Shown piece by piece: positions 24,818-33,208 of a DNA stretch of 64,000 nt. The notes under the pieces are model-generated. The model ran no database searches. It saw only the letters and a program-made list of their open reading frames with translations, and had not been told where the DNA came from. Both the position numbers and the translations under genes were made by a program. How positions within the stretch are numbered: the first letter of the stretch is position 1; every line of letters begins with the position of its first letter. The DNA comes from Bog-473 sp963766995 (GTDB taxonomy: Bacteria > Actinomycetota > Acidimicrobiia > Acidimicrobiales > RAAP-2), in contig CAVYCE010000003.1 of the NCBI GenBank assembly GCA_963766995.1, positions 1,178,001-1,242,000 on the forward strand. The letters run 5' to 3'.

Positions 24818-25789
24818 TCAGCGATTGACCGCTGACATGTCGGGGTACCGGTCGCCGTGCACGGACACGCCATCAAGTTGAAGAAGATCGGCTTCGCTGA
24901 GCTCGACACCCAGGGAACCCAGGTTGTCCTCGAGATACGCCCTGCGCTTGGTGCCGGGAATCGGAGCCACATCATCGCCTTGCGCATGCACCCAGGCCAG
25001 CGCCACTTGAGCCGCCGTGCAGCCCTTGGCTGCAGCCAGCGCATCAATAAGCTCCACGATGGCCACGTTGTTTTCGAGATTGTCGCCCTGAAAGCGAGGG
25101 TTGACACGGCGAAAGTCGTTCGCATCGAGTGCATCCACCGTTCGGAGGGTCCCCGTCAGAAAGCCTCGGCCGAGCGGACTGTAGGGAACAAATCCGATCC
25201 CCAACTCGCGCAACGTCGGCAAGATCTCGACTTCGGGATCTCGCGACCAGATTGAGTATTCGGTTTGCAGAGCGGAAATCGGATGCACCGCGTGGGCTCG
25301 TCGAATCGTGGCCGGCGCCGCTTCGGACAAGCCGAGGTAGCGAACCTTGCCTTCCGAAACCAACTCGGCCATAGCGCCCACGGTCTCCTCGATTGGCGTA
25401 TCGGGATCGACGCGATGCTGGTAGTACAGGTCGATGTAATCGGTACCGAGCCGCTGCAGCGAGCCTTCGCACGCCGACTTCACGTACTCGGGACGCCCGC
25501 TGATCGAGCGCTTCGTCGGATCATTCAGATCACGCACAATCCCGAACTTGGTCGCCACCACCGCTTCGGACCGCTTGGTTCCAAGCGCCTGCCCCAGCAG
25601 GACCTCGTTCTTGTGCGGCCCGTACATGTCGGCCGTGTCGAAAAAGGTGAGACCCAGTTCCAATGCGCGGCGAATGGTGGCGGTGGATTCGGTGTCATCG
25701 GTGGCGCCGTAGAAGTCCGACATGCCCATGCATCCGAGCCCCTGACGGGAAACGGTCAGCCCCTGACTGCCCAGCGAGATGTAGTCCAT
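24818..25789 (-). CDS. aldo/keto reductase
   Basis: A 323-residue TIM-barrel NADPH-dependent oxidoreductase of the AKR13-like branch. The catalytic tetrad is Asp51 and Tyr56 (FFDTADMYG), Lys81 (VVATKFG) and His125 (LYYQHRVD). YLGLSEAAPATIRRAH and FVPYSPLGRGFLTG are family segments, and PIPGTKRRAYLEDN forms the cofactor 2'-phosphate site. ATG 25789 begins where homology starts; the open frame extends 43 codons into the rimI 3' region. Family members reduce aldehydes and reactive carbonyls; the substrate here is not deducible. Confidence 0.9.
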   Translation of the reverse strand: MDYISLGSQGLTVSRQGLGCMGMSDFYGATDDTESTATIRRALELGLTFFDTADMYGPHKNEVLLGQALGTKRSEAVVATKFGIVRDLNDPTKRSISGRPEYVKSACEGSLQRLGTDYIDLYYQHRVDPDTPIEETVGAMAELVSEGKVRYLGLSEAAPATIRRAHAVHPISALQTEYSIWSRDPEVEILPTLRELGIGFVPYSPLGRGFLTGTLRTVDALDANDFRRVNPRFQGDNLENNVAIVELIDALAAAKGCTAAQVALAWVHAQGDDVAPIPGTKRRAYLEDNLGSLGVELSEADLLQLDGVSVHGDRYPDMSAVNR

Positions 25790-25842
25790 GTCTGTCGACC
25801 CTATCTGGACCGGCAGGGACGACTGCGCTGCGGTGGGTCTGC

Positions 25843-26346
25843 CTACGGGCGCTGAGTAGACGCCACCAGCTCGTCCAGCCGCTCGCGGTATTCGTCCGAA
25901 TCGATGTCGTACGCCCACATGACTAGCGCGTCCTCACCGGTGCGTTGGTAGTAGTTCTTGCGCACCCCGACGGGGGCGAAACCGAAGCGGCGGTAGAGCG
26001 ACTGGGCCGCTTCGTTCCCGGCCGCGACCTCCAGCGAGAGATGTTTGACTCCGGTGGGCAACAGCATCCCGATGCCGTCGACGAGCAACGTGGTGGCCAC
26101 GCCGTGACGGCGAAACTGCTCGGCTGTCGCAATGGTGGTCACATGAGCCTCGTCGTCGACCATCATGAAGCCGATATAGCCGGCCAGCTGGTCCCCGGCC
26201 CAGGCTGATCGGTACAACCGACCATTTCGTAAGGCCAACTCCGAATTGAAGACATTCGCACTCCACGGCTCCGGAAACACAGCCGCCTCGATTGGCAGCA
26301 CGAAACGCAGATCTCGGCGCTTCATCTTCTCCACTCGCAGGTCCAC
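25843..26346 (-). CDS. rimI: ribosomal protein S18-alanine N-acetyltransferase-like GNAT
   Basis: A 167-residue GNAT acetyltransferase. The acetyl-CoA loop is FRRHGVATTLL (RxxGxA type), followed by LSLEVAAGNEAAQSLYRRFGFAPVGVRKNYY, the RimI hallmark ending in the catalytic Tyr, and EDALVMWAYDI. Position directly after tsaB supports rimI, which in bacteria usually neighbours the t6A genes. About ten bases separate it from tsaB. Confidence 0.9.
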   Translation of the reverse strand: MDLRVEKMKRRDLRFVLPIEAAVFPEPWSANVFNSELALRNGRLYRSAWAGDQLAGYIGFMMVDDEAHVTTIATAEQFRRHGVATTLLVDGIGMLLPTGVKHLSLEVAAGNEAAQSLYRRFGFAPVGVRKNYYQRTGEDALVMWAYDIDSDEYRERLDELVASTQRP

Positions 26347-26356
26347 GGATCGTTCC

Positions 26357-27100
26357 CTATGAAGGCGTGATCTGGGCGAAATTACTCACCGCGTCAGCGT
26401 CCCTCATGTAGAGAGGAACGACGTCGGCAGGCACAACCGGCGATATACCGGATTTCAGTTGTTCCACTGCCATTTGCAAGAGCGACAGCGGCGGCGGGAA
26501 GGTCAATCCCTCGCTGAACGTGGAGAGGCCGGGCACAGTGGCCAGCACCTCCCGATACCGCTTGGCACCATCACCCACGCCGAGCACCGGCTCTCCGGCC
26601 AACGATCCCAGGGTGGCGACAAGGGCATCGGGCGCGAAGAGCCCTGCTGCAATGACGTCGTCCCCGTGACGAGCGTCACCCATTCTCCGGACGACTGCGA
26701 ACACCTCACCCCGCCGTGCATCAACCGCGGCCAGCACGAGACCCCGGTGCCCGATCTGCCCGGCGCCGTGCAGCAAGACGTCGAGACTGGAAAGTCCGAC
26801 CACACCGATGTTCCGAGCTAAGGCCAGCCCCTTGGCCGCTGCCACTCCCACCCGGAGCCCGGTAAAGAGACCCGGGCCGAGATCAACGGCCACGACGTCA
26901 AGGTCGCTGACAGAAAGACCCACCTGCTCGAGGAGATGGGCCAGCGCAGGCGTCAGCGATTCCACATGGCGGCGGCGTCCGGTCAACGCGAACTCAGCCT
27001 CCACACCTTCGGTCGTTCGCACGGCCACACCCACCGTCTCAGTTGCTGTCTCGATGGCCACGATGTTTATGGCACCACTCTTGATGGCGTCGTTGTTCAT
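26357..27100 (-). CDS. tsaB: tRNA threonylcarbamoyladenosine biosynthesis protein TsaB
   Basis: An inactive-kinase-like partner of TsaD, forming the TsaBDE complex that puts t6A on A37 of ANN-decoding tRNAs. The 247 residues start near IVAIETATETVGVAV and include the nucleotide-fold segment VAVDLGPGLFTGLRVGVAAAKGLALA, the TsaB/TsaD signature. ATG 27100 overlaps the tsaE stop (ATGA); the open frame extends 21 codons further into tsaE. TsaD itself is not found in the expected place after rimI. Confidence 0.92.
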   Translation of the reverse strand: MNNDAIKSGAINIVAIETATETVGVAVRTTEGVEAEFALTGRRRHVESLTPALAHLLEQVGLSVSDLDVVAVDLGPGLFTGLRVGVAAAKGLALARNIGVVGLSSLDVLLHGAGQIGHRGLVLAAVDARRGEVFAVVRRMGDARHGDDVIAAGLFAPDALVATLGSLAGEPVLGVGDGAKRYREVLATVPGLSTFSEGLTFPPPLSLLQMAVEQLKSGISPVVPADVVPLYMRDADAVSNFAQITPS

Positions 27101-27621
27101 GGAGTGACCACCGACGCCACATCCGAAAGCGCTCCGGCCAGTTCCCGGCCACGTTGCGCCCACGTCCCCTTACCCACCAGGGTGATGACGCGCTGCTCCG
27201 TACTCGCCGACACATCATCAGGCACTGTCAGCGTCACCTCCAGCACATCGTGCCCGAGCACTGGGGCCGCCATATCGCCCCACTCCACTAGGGCGACAGC
27301 TCGCTCTTCCACCAGCTCGGCCAGTGCGAGGTCTGCCACCTCATCAAGTGAACCAGTGCGATAGACGTCGGCGTGGATCAGCGTCTCGATGGAACCGGGC
27401 GCCGTACAACGATATTGCCGCACGAGGGCAAAGGTGGGACTCGTCACCGGACCCTCGACGCCGAGTCCCGCAGCAAAGCCCTGAGCGAAGGCTGTCTTGC
27501 CCGCGCCCAATTCGCCGATCAAAAGCACGACGTCCCCCGACCGGCACACCGAGGCCATCCGTGCCCCTACTCGCCTGGTCGCCTCCGGACTGTCGGAACC
27601 GACGCAAATGGGCCACGTCAT
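27097..27621 (-). CDS. tsaE: tRNA threonylcarbamoyladenosine biosynthesis ATPase TsaE
   Basis: A small P-loop ATPase that drives turnover of the TsaBD complex. Walker A is GELGAGKT (36-43), SPTFALVRQY is the switch region, and LIHADVYRTGSLDEVADLALAELVEERAVALVEWGD contains the HxDxYR motif and the conserved EW. The 174-residue length is normal. It overlaps tsaB and follows the uracil-DNA glycosylase gene after 13 bases. Confidence 0.93.
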   Translation of the reverse strand: MTWPICVGSDSPEATRRVGARMASVCRSGDVVLLIGELGAGKTAFAQGFAAGLGVEGPVTSPTFALVRQYRCTAPGSIETLIHADVYRTGSLDEVADLALAELVEERAVALVEWGDMAAPVLGHDVLEVTLTVPDDVSASTEQRVITLVGKGTWAQRGRELAGALSDVASVVTP

Positions 27622-27634
27622 CGGCTCTGCATCT

Positions 27635-28210
27635 TCATGACCCCGACCCTGCCATCAATCGCTTGGCGCGCACCATGTCGGCCCGCATTTCGGCCAACGC
27701 CTCACCTCCGGCGCGCAAGGCATAGGCCGGGTGATACGTCGGCACCAAATGGCCACCGCCATAGGAGAAGACGTTGCCTCGCAGCTGGCCGATTCCAGTC
27801 GTGGTATCAAGCAATAAGCGGGCGGCAAAGTTTCCGAGCGTGAGGATCACCGCCGGAGCGATGAGCGCGATCTGCTCCTCCAAGTAGGGGCGGCAGGACT
27901 CGATCTCAATCGGCTCGGGATTTCGGTTGTTGGGCGGCCGGCACTTCACCACGTTGGCGATGTAGCACTGGTCCCGGGTGAGCCCGAGTTCTTCCCACAT
28001 CAGTCGATCCAGCAACTTGCCGGAGCGACCGACGAAGGGCTCGCCGGCCAGGTCCTCCTCACGTCCGGGGCCTTCACCGACGAACAGCAGCTCAGCGTTG
28101 GGATCACCCACACCAAAGACCACCTGGGTGCGCCCGTCAGCCAACGGGCACTTGGTGCACCCGAGGGTGAGGTCGCGCAACTGTGCCAGCGTCCGAGAGG
28201 ACTTGGCCAC
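27635..28210 (-). CDS. family 4 uracil-DNA glycosylase (iron-sulphur type)
   Basis: Removes uracil from DNA to start base-excision repair. The 191 residues carry four cysteines spaced for a 4Fe-4S cluster: C18, C21 (CTKC), C90 (NVVKC) and C106. Motif 1 is FVGEGPGREED (44-53), where Glu46 is typical of family 4, and motif 2 is TYHPAYALR with His160. The extra KRRxxH loop of UdgX is absent. The gene lies between alr and tsaE, four bases from alr, an unusual insertion into an otherwise common gene order. Confidence 0.93.
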   Translation of the reverse strand: MAKSSRTLAQLRDLTLGCTKCPLADGRTQVVFGVGDPNAELLFVGEGPGREEDLAGEPFVGRSGKLLDRLMWEELGLTRDQCYIANVVKCRPPNNRNPEPIEIESCRPYLEEQIALIAPAVILTLGNFAARLLLDTTTGIGQLRGNVFSYGGGHLVPTYHPAYALRAGGEALAEMRADMVRAKRLMAGSGS

Positions 28211-28213
28211 CGT

Positions 28214-29413
28214 TCAGCGCTCCGATGCGTTGCTCGAGCTGGCTGCCAGCTCCGCCTCACCCACAATGAGGCGAGGTACCCGAGGTCCGATGCCGCAGAG
28301 CACCTCGTAGCTGATGGTGCCGAGCATGGAGGCCCACTCGTCTGCCGTGATGTCCTCGTCACCCTGCTTCCCGAGCAGGACCACTTCATCGCCAATGGCA
28401 ACATGGGCATCGGGCCCGCAATCCACCATGATCTGGTCCATCGTCACCGCGCCGGCCAGTGGGCAGCGCCGCCCGCCGATGAGGACGCTGTACCCCTGGT
28501 TGAACAGTCCCCGAGGTACACCGTCGGCGTACCCGATGGGCACGGTGGCTACCACTGACGAATTCGGTAACGGGCGGAGCCGTCCGTATGACGGGCGCTC
28601 CCCCGCGGACAACGTGCGGGTGGACACCACTCGAGCCTTGAGCGACATGGCCGGTCGCAGCGGCGTACCCGCACCAGACGCCCCAAAAGCACTAGCCACC
28701 GCCGAACCGGGCAGGTAGCCATAGAGGCCGAGGCCGCAGCGCACCATGTGATAACGAGCCGATGGAAAGGCGATAGCGCCGGCAGTATTGGCGGCATGGA
28801 GCACCTCGGACGCAATGCCGGCCTCCGCCAACTCGGCCACCAATCTGTCGAAGGTCGCCAGTTGGTCCAGGGTGAAAGAGCGATCCTCTTCATTCTCCCC
28901 ATCGGCGACGGATAAGTGGGTCCACAGCCCCTCGAGCACTAAAGACGGCTCCTTCACCACGGCTCGGGCCAGGTCCGGCACGTCGCCCGGCTGCGCACCA
29001 ACACGATGCATGCCCGTGTCCACCTTGATGTGCACGCGCTTGCGCTTCCCAACGTCGTGCGAGGACTGGGCGAAATGCTCAATTCCTTCGGGCGTGTACA
29101 GCGTGGGCGTCAAGCGATGCTCGAGTACGGCCTCGACCGCACTCGCGCTGCATTCGCTTAACAGGAGGATGGGACCGTTTACCCCGTGCTGGCGCAGTTC
29201 GATCCCCTCGTCGACCAGGGCGACGGCCAGGCCGATGGCTCCTCCCGCTAGAGCCGCTTTGGCCACCGCTGGACCACCGTGCCCGTAGCCGTGGGCCTTC
29301 ACCACGGCGCACAGCTGCGCCGGCGCCACCAGTGCAGACAGCACTTTCGCATTGTGAGCAATGGCGGTGACATCGATCTCGGCCCAGGCCGGGCGAGAAC
29401 GCCCCTGGGCCAT
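28214..29413 (-). CDS. alr: alanine racemase
   Basis: PLP enzyme making D-alanine for peptidoglycan. The fold-type III barrel begins WAEIDVTAIAHN; VVKAHGYGHG holds the PLP-lysine (Lys39), IKVDTGMHRVG and RCGLGLYGY follow, and VPIGYADGVPRG contains the second catalytic Tyr. About 399 residues from ATG 29413. The frame is open upstream through ATG 29467 and ATG 29503; the latter would overlap the nnr stop by eight bases, so coupling to nnr is possible. No strong ribosome-binding site decides between them. Confidence 0.93.
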   Translation of the reverse strand: MAQGRSRPAWAEIDVTAIAHNAKVLSALVAPAQLCAVVKAHGYGHGGPAVAKAALAGGAIGLAVALVDEGIELRQHGVNGPILLLSECSASAVEAVLEHRLTPTLYTPEGIEHFAQSSHDVGKRKRVHIKVDTGMHRVGAQPGDVPDLARAVVKEPSLVLEGLWTHLSVADGENEEDRSFTLDQLATFDRLVAELAEAGIASEVLHAANTAGAIAFPSARYHMVRCGLGLYGYLPGSAVASAFGASGAGTPLRPAMSLKARVVSTRTLSAGERPSYGRLRPLPNSSVVATVPIGYADGVPRGLFNQGYSVLIGGRRCPLAGAVTMDQIMVDCGPDAHVAIGDEVVLLGKQGDEDITADEWASMLGTISYEVLCGIGPRVPRLIVGEAELAASSSNASER

Positions 29414-29495
29414 GGTCACGGCCGCGCTGGTGTGAGGCGGCGTCGGTGCCACTGACTGCCAGCGCATGCCGTCGCGCAATCGTTTGCGTTCGCCT

Positions 29496-30878
29496 TCAGC
29501 CATGGGCGCCGTTCGTATGCAACACCCTGGCCACCAACGGGGGGAGGTCACCGGCCACAAGGCCAGGTGCAGCCAGCGAGGCGGCTCGGCCGTGCACATG
29601 CGCCCCCAACGCCGCGGCCACGTGGGCCGGCACTTCCCGGGCCAGCAGGGCACCAATGATGCCGGAGAGCACGTCACCAGTTCCGGCCGTGGCCAGTGCC
29701 GGCGAACCTGATGTCGACAACAGCACGTCGGGAATACTGGATGGGTCGGGGGCGGCCACTGCGGTCAGCGGCCCCTTCAGGAGCACAATGGCACCCAGTT
29801 GGTTGGCCATCGCTCGCGCCGCTGCCAAACGGTCGTCTCCAGGCGCCGCTCCCATCAGGCGGGCGTATTCCCCGTCATGGGGCGTGAGCACCGTTGGTGC
29901 GACGCGTCGGGATAGCAATTCCCGGGCCGACTGGGTGTAGCCCAGTGCGGTCAGCCCATCGGCGTCGATCACAAGTGGCACAGAGACCCCGGCAATCACA
30001 GCGCGGATCTCGGCCCTGGAGGCATCGTCGGTACCCAGGCCCGGACCGACGATCACCGAACGGCACTTGGTCACCGCGGAGAGGAACGCCTCAGACCACT
30101 GAGAACCAGGCAGGTGCATGCGCACCACCTCCACCGGCCACGATGCTGCCGGATTGCCGGGCGAACCGAGGCGCACCATGCCCGAGCCAGCTCCCAGCGC
30201 GCCGCGTGCGCACAGGACGGCTGAGCCCTCCATACCCGAAGAGCCGGCGGCGATGCCCACGGCAGCCGACCACTTATGACCAGAAGCAAGGCGTTGCGGC
30301 ACCCAAGCGGCGATATCCGCGTCCTCTACCAATGAGGCGGCGGATCGGTCTACGCCGATGCCGATATCGGCCACCTGCACCACGCCGCAGTGTTGAGGGC
30401 CATCGCCCTGAAGGAGGCCGGGCTTAAGAGCGGCGAAGGTCACCGTACGACTGGCGCGTACGGCCGAACCCTGGGCGCGGCCCGTGTCAGCGTCGATCCC
30501 CGAGGGGATGTCGATGGCCAGAACTGGCGTGCCGGCTGCGCACCCGGGGGCGTCGAAGGTGCCGTGGAAACCGGTGCCGTAGGCCCCGTCGATCACCAAG
30601 TCGCAGGGTGGCAGGGTGCCCGGCAGATCAGTAGCACCGAGCACGGTGACCTTGGCGCCTCGCCGTCCCAACTCAGCCGCCGCCACCAGAGCGTCAGCGC
30701 CGTTGCTGCCCTTGCCGGCGACGACGGTGACCCGGGCGCCGTAGACACCGCCAAGCATCTGCAGTGCGGTCTTGGCGACGGCCGTCCCGGCGCGGGCCAC
30801 CAATGTGTCGTGACTGACCTGCTCGAGTGCTGCGGCATCAGCGGCGCGCATCTCGTCCCGGGTTAGGACGGGTTGCAT
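29496..30878 (-). CDS. nnr: bifunctional NAD(P)H-hydrate epimerase / ADP-dependent dehydratase
   Basis: Repairs NAD(P)H damaged by hydration. The N-terminal epimerase domain has VTVVAGKGSNGADALVAA (where Ala replaces the second Gly of the usual NNGGDG) and DIPSGIDADTGRAQG. The C-terminal ribokinase-like dehydratase domain has VIVGPGLGTDD, PTVLTPHDGEYARL, LLKGPLTAVA and SPALATAGTGDVLSGIIGALLA, with the catalytic Asp in GTGDVL. Length 460. It overlaps the acpS 3' end by 16 bases. The glmS-acpS-nnr-alr order is common in actinobacteria. Confidence 0.94.
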   Translation of the reverse strand: MQPVLTRDEMRAADAAALEQVSHDTLVARAGTAVAKTALQMLGGVYGARVTVVAGKGSNGADALVAAAELGRRGAKVTVLGATDLPGTLPPCDLVIDGAYGTGFHGTFDAPGCAAGTPVLAIDIPSGIDADTGRAQGSAVRASRTVTFAALKPGLLQGDGPQHCGVVQVADIGIGVDRSAASLVEDADIAAWVPQRLASGHKWSAAVGIAAGSSGMEGSAVLCARGALGAGSGMVRLGSPGNPAASWPVEVVRMHLPGSQWSEAFLSAVTKCRSVIVGPGLGTDDASRAEIRAVIAGVSVPLVIDADGLTALGYTQSARELLSRRVAPTVLTPHDGEYARLMGAAPGDDRLAAARAMANQLGAIVLLKGPLTAVAAPDPSSIPDVLLSTSGSPALATAGTGDVLSGIIGALLAREVPAHVAAALGAHVHGRAASLAAPGLVAGDLPPLVARVLHTNGAHG

Positions 30879-31309
30879 CGCTGCCGTCGTTCGGCCACCA
30901 CGAATGCGACGGCTACTTCGCTGGTGTGGGTGAGTGACAGATGGAAGGGACCCGCCTGGCGTTCCTCGGCCAGTGCCAGAGCTGCACCGTGGAGATGCAG
31001 TTCGGGCGCTCCGCGACGCGCCCCAGTCACGGGGGCTCGTCGCACCTCGACGTCAGTAAGGGCGAAAGCGCCGAGGCCAACACCAAAGGCCTTCATCACC
31101 GCTTCCTTGGCCGCGAACCGGGCCGCCAGACTCTCGGCCGGATCGGGTGCGCGTCCCGCATCCTCGCGCTCGACGAAGGTGAAGTAGCGGGCTGCAAACC
31201 CAGGTCGCCGCAGCAGCACCTTGCGAAATCGCGCCACATCCACCGCGTCGACACCTACACCGACGATGGGCGCGTCCACCTGCTGCACCAAGCCGGCGAG
31301 GGTACTCAC
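30863..31309 (-). CDS. acpS: holo-[acyl-carrier-protein] synthase
   Basis: Transfers 4'-phosphopantetheine from CoA to the acyl carrier protein. The metal-binding Asp21 lies in VGVGVDAVDVARF and Glu69 in FAAKEAVMKAFG, both family signatures; FHLSLTHTSEVAVAFVV is the last core strand pair. GTG 31309 overlaps the glmS stop (GTGA). The open frame continues upstream to 31558, but that part is an Arg/Gly-rich shadow of glmS. About 148 residues, slightly longer than the usual 120-130. Confidence 0.93.
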   Translation of the reverse strand: MSTLAGLVQQVDAPIVGVGVDAVDVARFRKVLLRRPGFAARYFTFVEREDAGRAPDPAESLAARFAAKEAVMKAFGVGLGAFALTDVEVRRAPVTGARRGAPELHLHGAALALAEERQAGPFHLSLTHTSEVAVAFVVAERRQRCNPS

Positions 31310-33147
31310 TCGACGGTGACGGTCTTGGCCAGATTGCGGGGGCGATCGACGTCGTGACCGTGCAGCCGAGCCAAGCGATACGCCAGCTGCTGCAGCGGCA
31401 CCACGCCCACCACAGGCGACAGCAGCGGATCGGTGGGCGGCACCCAAAGCACGTGATCGGCCACGGCCGCCGCCTCGTCGTCGCCGTCGTCGGCCACCAA
31501 CACCACCGTGGCACCGCGGCTGTGCACTTCGGCAATGTTCGACAGCAGCTTCTCCCACAAACGATTGCGGGTGGCGATGCCGACCACCACGGTGCCGGGC
31601 TCGATCAACGCGATGGGGCCATGCTTGAGCTCGCCGGCCGGGTAGCCCTCGGCACGCAGGTAGGCCAGCTCTTTCAGTTTCAGTGCTCCCTCCAGCGCCA
31701 TGGGGAAGCCAACGTGACGGCCTAGGAAGAAGAAGTCCCGAGCGTCGACCAACTTGCCGGCCACGTCGTCGACGTCCGAGACGCGCTGCAGCGCCTGGGT
31801 GACCAAGTCAGGCAATCGATCCATTTCGGCCAAAATCTCGCCGATCTGCGCCGCGTTGAGGGTGCCGTGATGCTGGGCCAACGTCAGGCCCAGGATCTCG
31901 AGCGCCACGATCTGTGCCATGTGGCACTTGGTGGAGGCCACACCGATTTCTGGACCGGCCCGGGTATAGAGCACCCCGTCGGCAGCACGGGCCATGGACG
32001 AGTCGACCACGTTGGAGACGACCATGACTTTGGCCCCGAGGCGCGAGGCCTCACGCATCGCCTCCGACGTATCGAGCGTCTCACCAGACTGCGAGACGCC
32101 AACACAGAGTGTGCGCTCGGTCAACACCGGGTCGCGGTAACGGAACTCACTGGCGATATCGACTTCGGTGGGGAGCTGTACCCAATGCTCAATGGCGTAC
32201 TTGGCCACCAGGGCGGAGTGGTAGCTGCTGCCGCAGGCCACGATGAACACTTTGTCGATCTGCATCAGATCATCGGCCGTGAGCCGGGTCTCATCGAGCA
32301 CCAAGTCGCCGCCGGGGCCGCGCCGGTCGAGCAGCGTGTTGGCGACCGCCTGAGGTTGTTCGTGCATCTCCTTGGACATGAAGTCCTCGTAGCCGCCCTT
32401 CTGGGCCGCCTCGAGATCCCACGTGATGTGCAATGCCTCGGGTGTCACTGGTTCACCGTCGAGTGTGGTCACGGTGATGACCCCGGGCGTGAGCACGGCC
32501 AGCTCGTCGTCACCCAGCGCAAAGAGTTGGCGAGTATGACCGATGAGGGCGGGGATATCGGAGGCCAGAAACGCCGTGCCGTCTTCCAGCCCGAGCACCA
32601 GCGGCGTGGAGCGCCGTGCCGCCACAATGGTGTCCGGCTCATCAGCGTGGACCACGGCGATGGAAAAGGCCCCCCGCACTGAGCGCAGCATGGTGCGGGT
32701 CGCCTCGGTGAGGTCGAGCCCGGCTGCCATGTGGCGTTCGATCAGATGAGCCATGACCTCGGTGTCGGTCACGGAGGTCATGATGTGCCCGTCAGCTACC
32801 AGGTCGGCCCGCAGTTCGGCGTGGTTCTCGATGATGCCGTTGTGAATGATGGCCAGGCGGCCGCTGCAATCGATGTGAGGGTGAGCGTTCTCCGGCGTCG
32901 GGTGGCCATGGGTAGCCCAGCGAGTGTGGCCGATGGCGGCAGAATGCCCAGTGGGGGCCACCTCGGTCAGCGTGGCCAGCTCGGCCACCGAACGGGTGCC
33001 GTCAGCCGCTCGGGCTCTCCAGATGTCACCGTCGACCACCAGCGCCACGCCGGCCGAGTCGTAGCCCCGGTATTCGAGCTGGTGGAGCGCGCCCAGAATT
33101 ACAGGGAGGGCGTCGGACTCACCGGTGACGCCGATAATGCCGCACAT
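31306..33147 (-). CDS. glmS: glutamine-fructose-6-phosphate aminotransferase
   Basis: Makes glucosamine-6-phosphate, the first step to UDP-GlcNAc for the cell wall. The N-terminal glutaminase has nucleophile Cys2 (MCGIIGVTG), HTRWATHG and AIIHNGIIEN. Two SIS domains follow, with VACGSSYHSALVAKY, GVSQSGETLDT and FFLGRHVGFPMALEGALKLKELAYLRAEGYPAGELKHGPIAL; the C-terminus DVDRPRNLAKTVTVE is diagnostic. Length 613 is normal. GlmM, the next enzyme, is encoded 61 bases upstream. No glmS ribozyme is possible in so short a gap. Confidence 0.97.
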   Translation of the reverse strand: MCGIIGVTGESDALPVILGALHQLEYRGYDSAGVALVVDGDIWRARAADGTRSVAELATLTEVAPTGHSAAIGHTRWATHGHPTPENAHPHIDCSGRLAIIHNGIIENHAELRADLVADGHIMTSVTDTEVMAHLIERHMAAGLDLTEATRTMLRSVRGAFSIAVVHADEPDTIVAARRSTPLVLGLEDGTAFLASDIPALIGHTRQLFALGDDELAVLTPGVITVTTLDGEPVTPEALHITWDLEAAQKGGYEDFMSKEMHEQPQAVANTLLDRRGPGGDLVLDETRLTADDLMQIDKVFIVACGSSYHSALVAKYAIEHWVQLPTEVDIASEFRYRDPVLTERTLCVGVSQSGETLDTSEAMREASRLGAKVMVVSNVVDSSMARAADGVLYTRAGPEIGVASTKCHMAQIVALEILGLTLAQHHGTLNAAQIGEILAEMDRLPDLVTQALQRVSDVDDVAGKLVDARDFFFLGRHVGFPMALEGALKLKELAYLRAEGYPAGELKHGPIALIEPGTVVVGIATRNRLWEKLLSNIAEVHSRGATVVLVADDGDDEAAAVADHVLWVPPTDPLLSPVVGVVPLQQLAYRLARLHGHDVDRPRNLAKTVTVE

Positions 33148-33208
33148 AGACCCAGGTTACCGGCGGGTTCAGGCTGCACCGAGCCGTACAACCGGCCGTA
33201 AGGCCGCT

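Noticed and set aside
33148..33208. glmS ribozyme upstream of glmS.
   Set aside because: Only 61 bases separate glmM and glmS, too short for the ribozyme, and the expected core is not seen.
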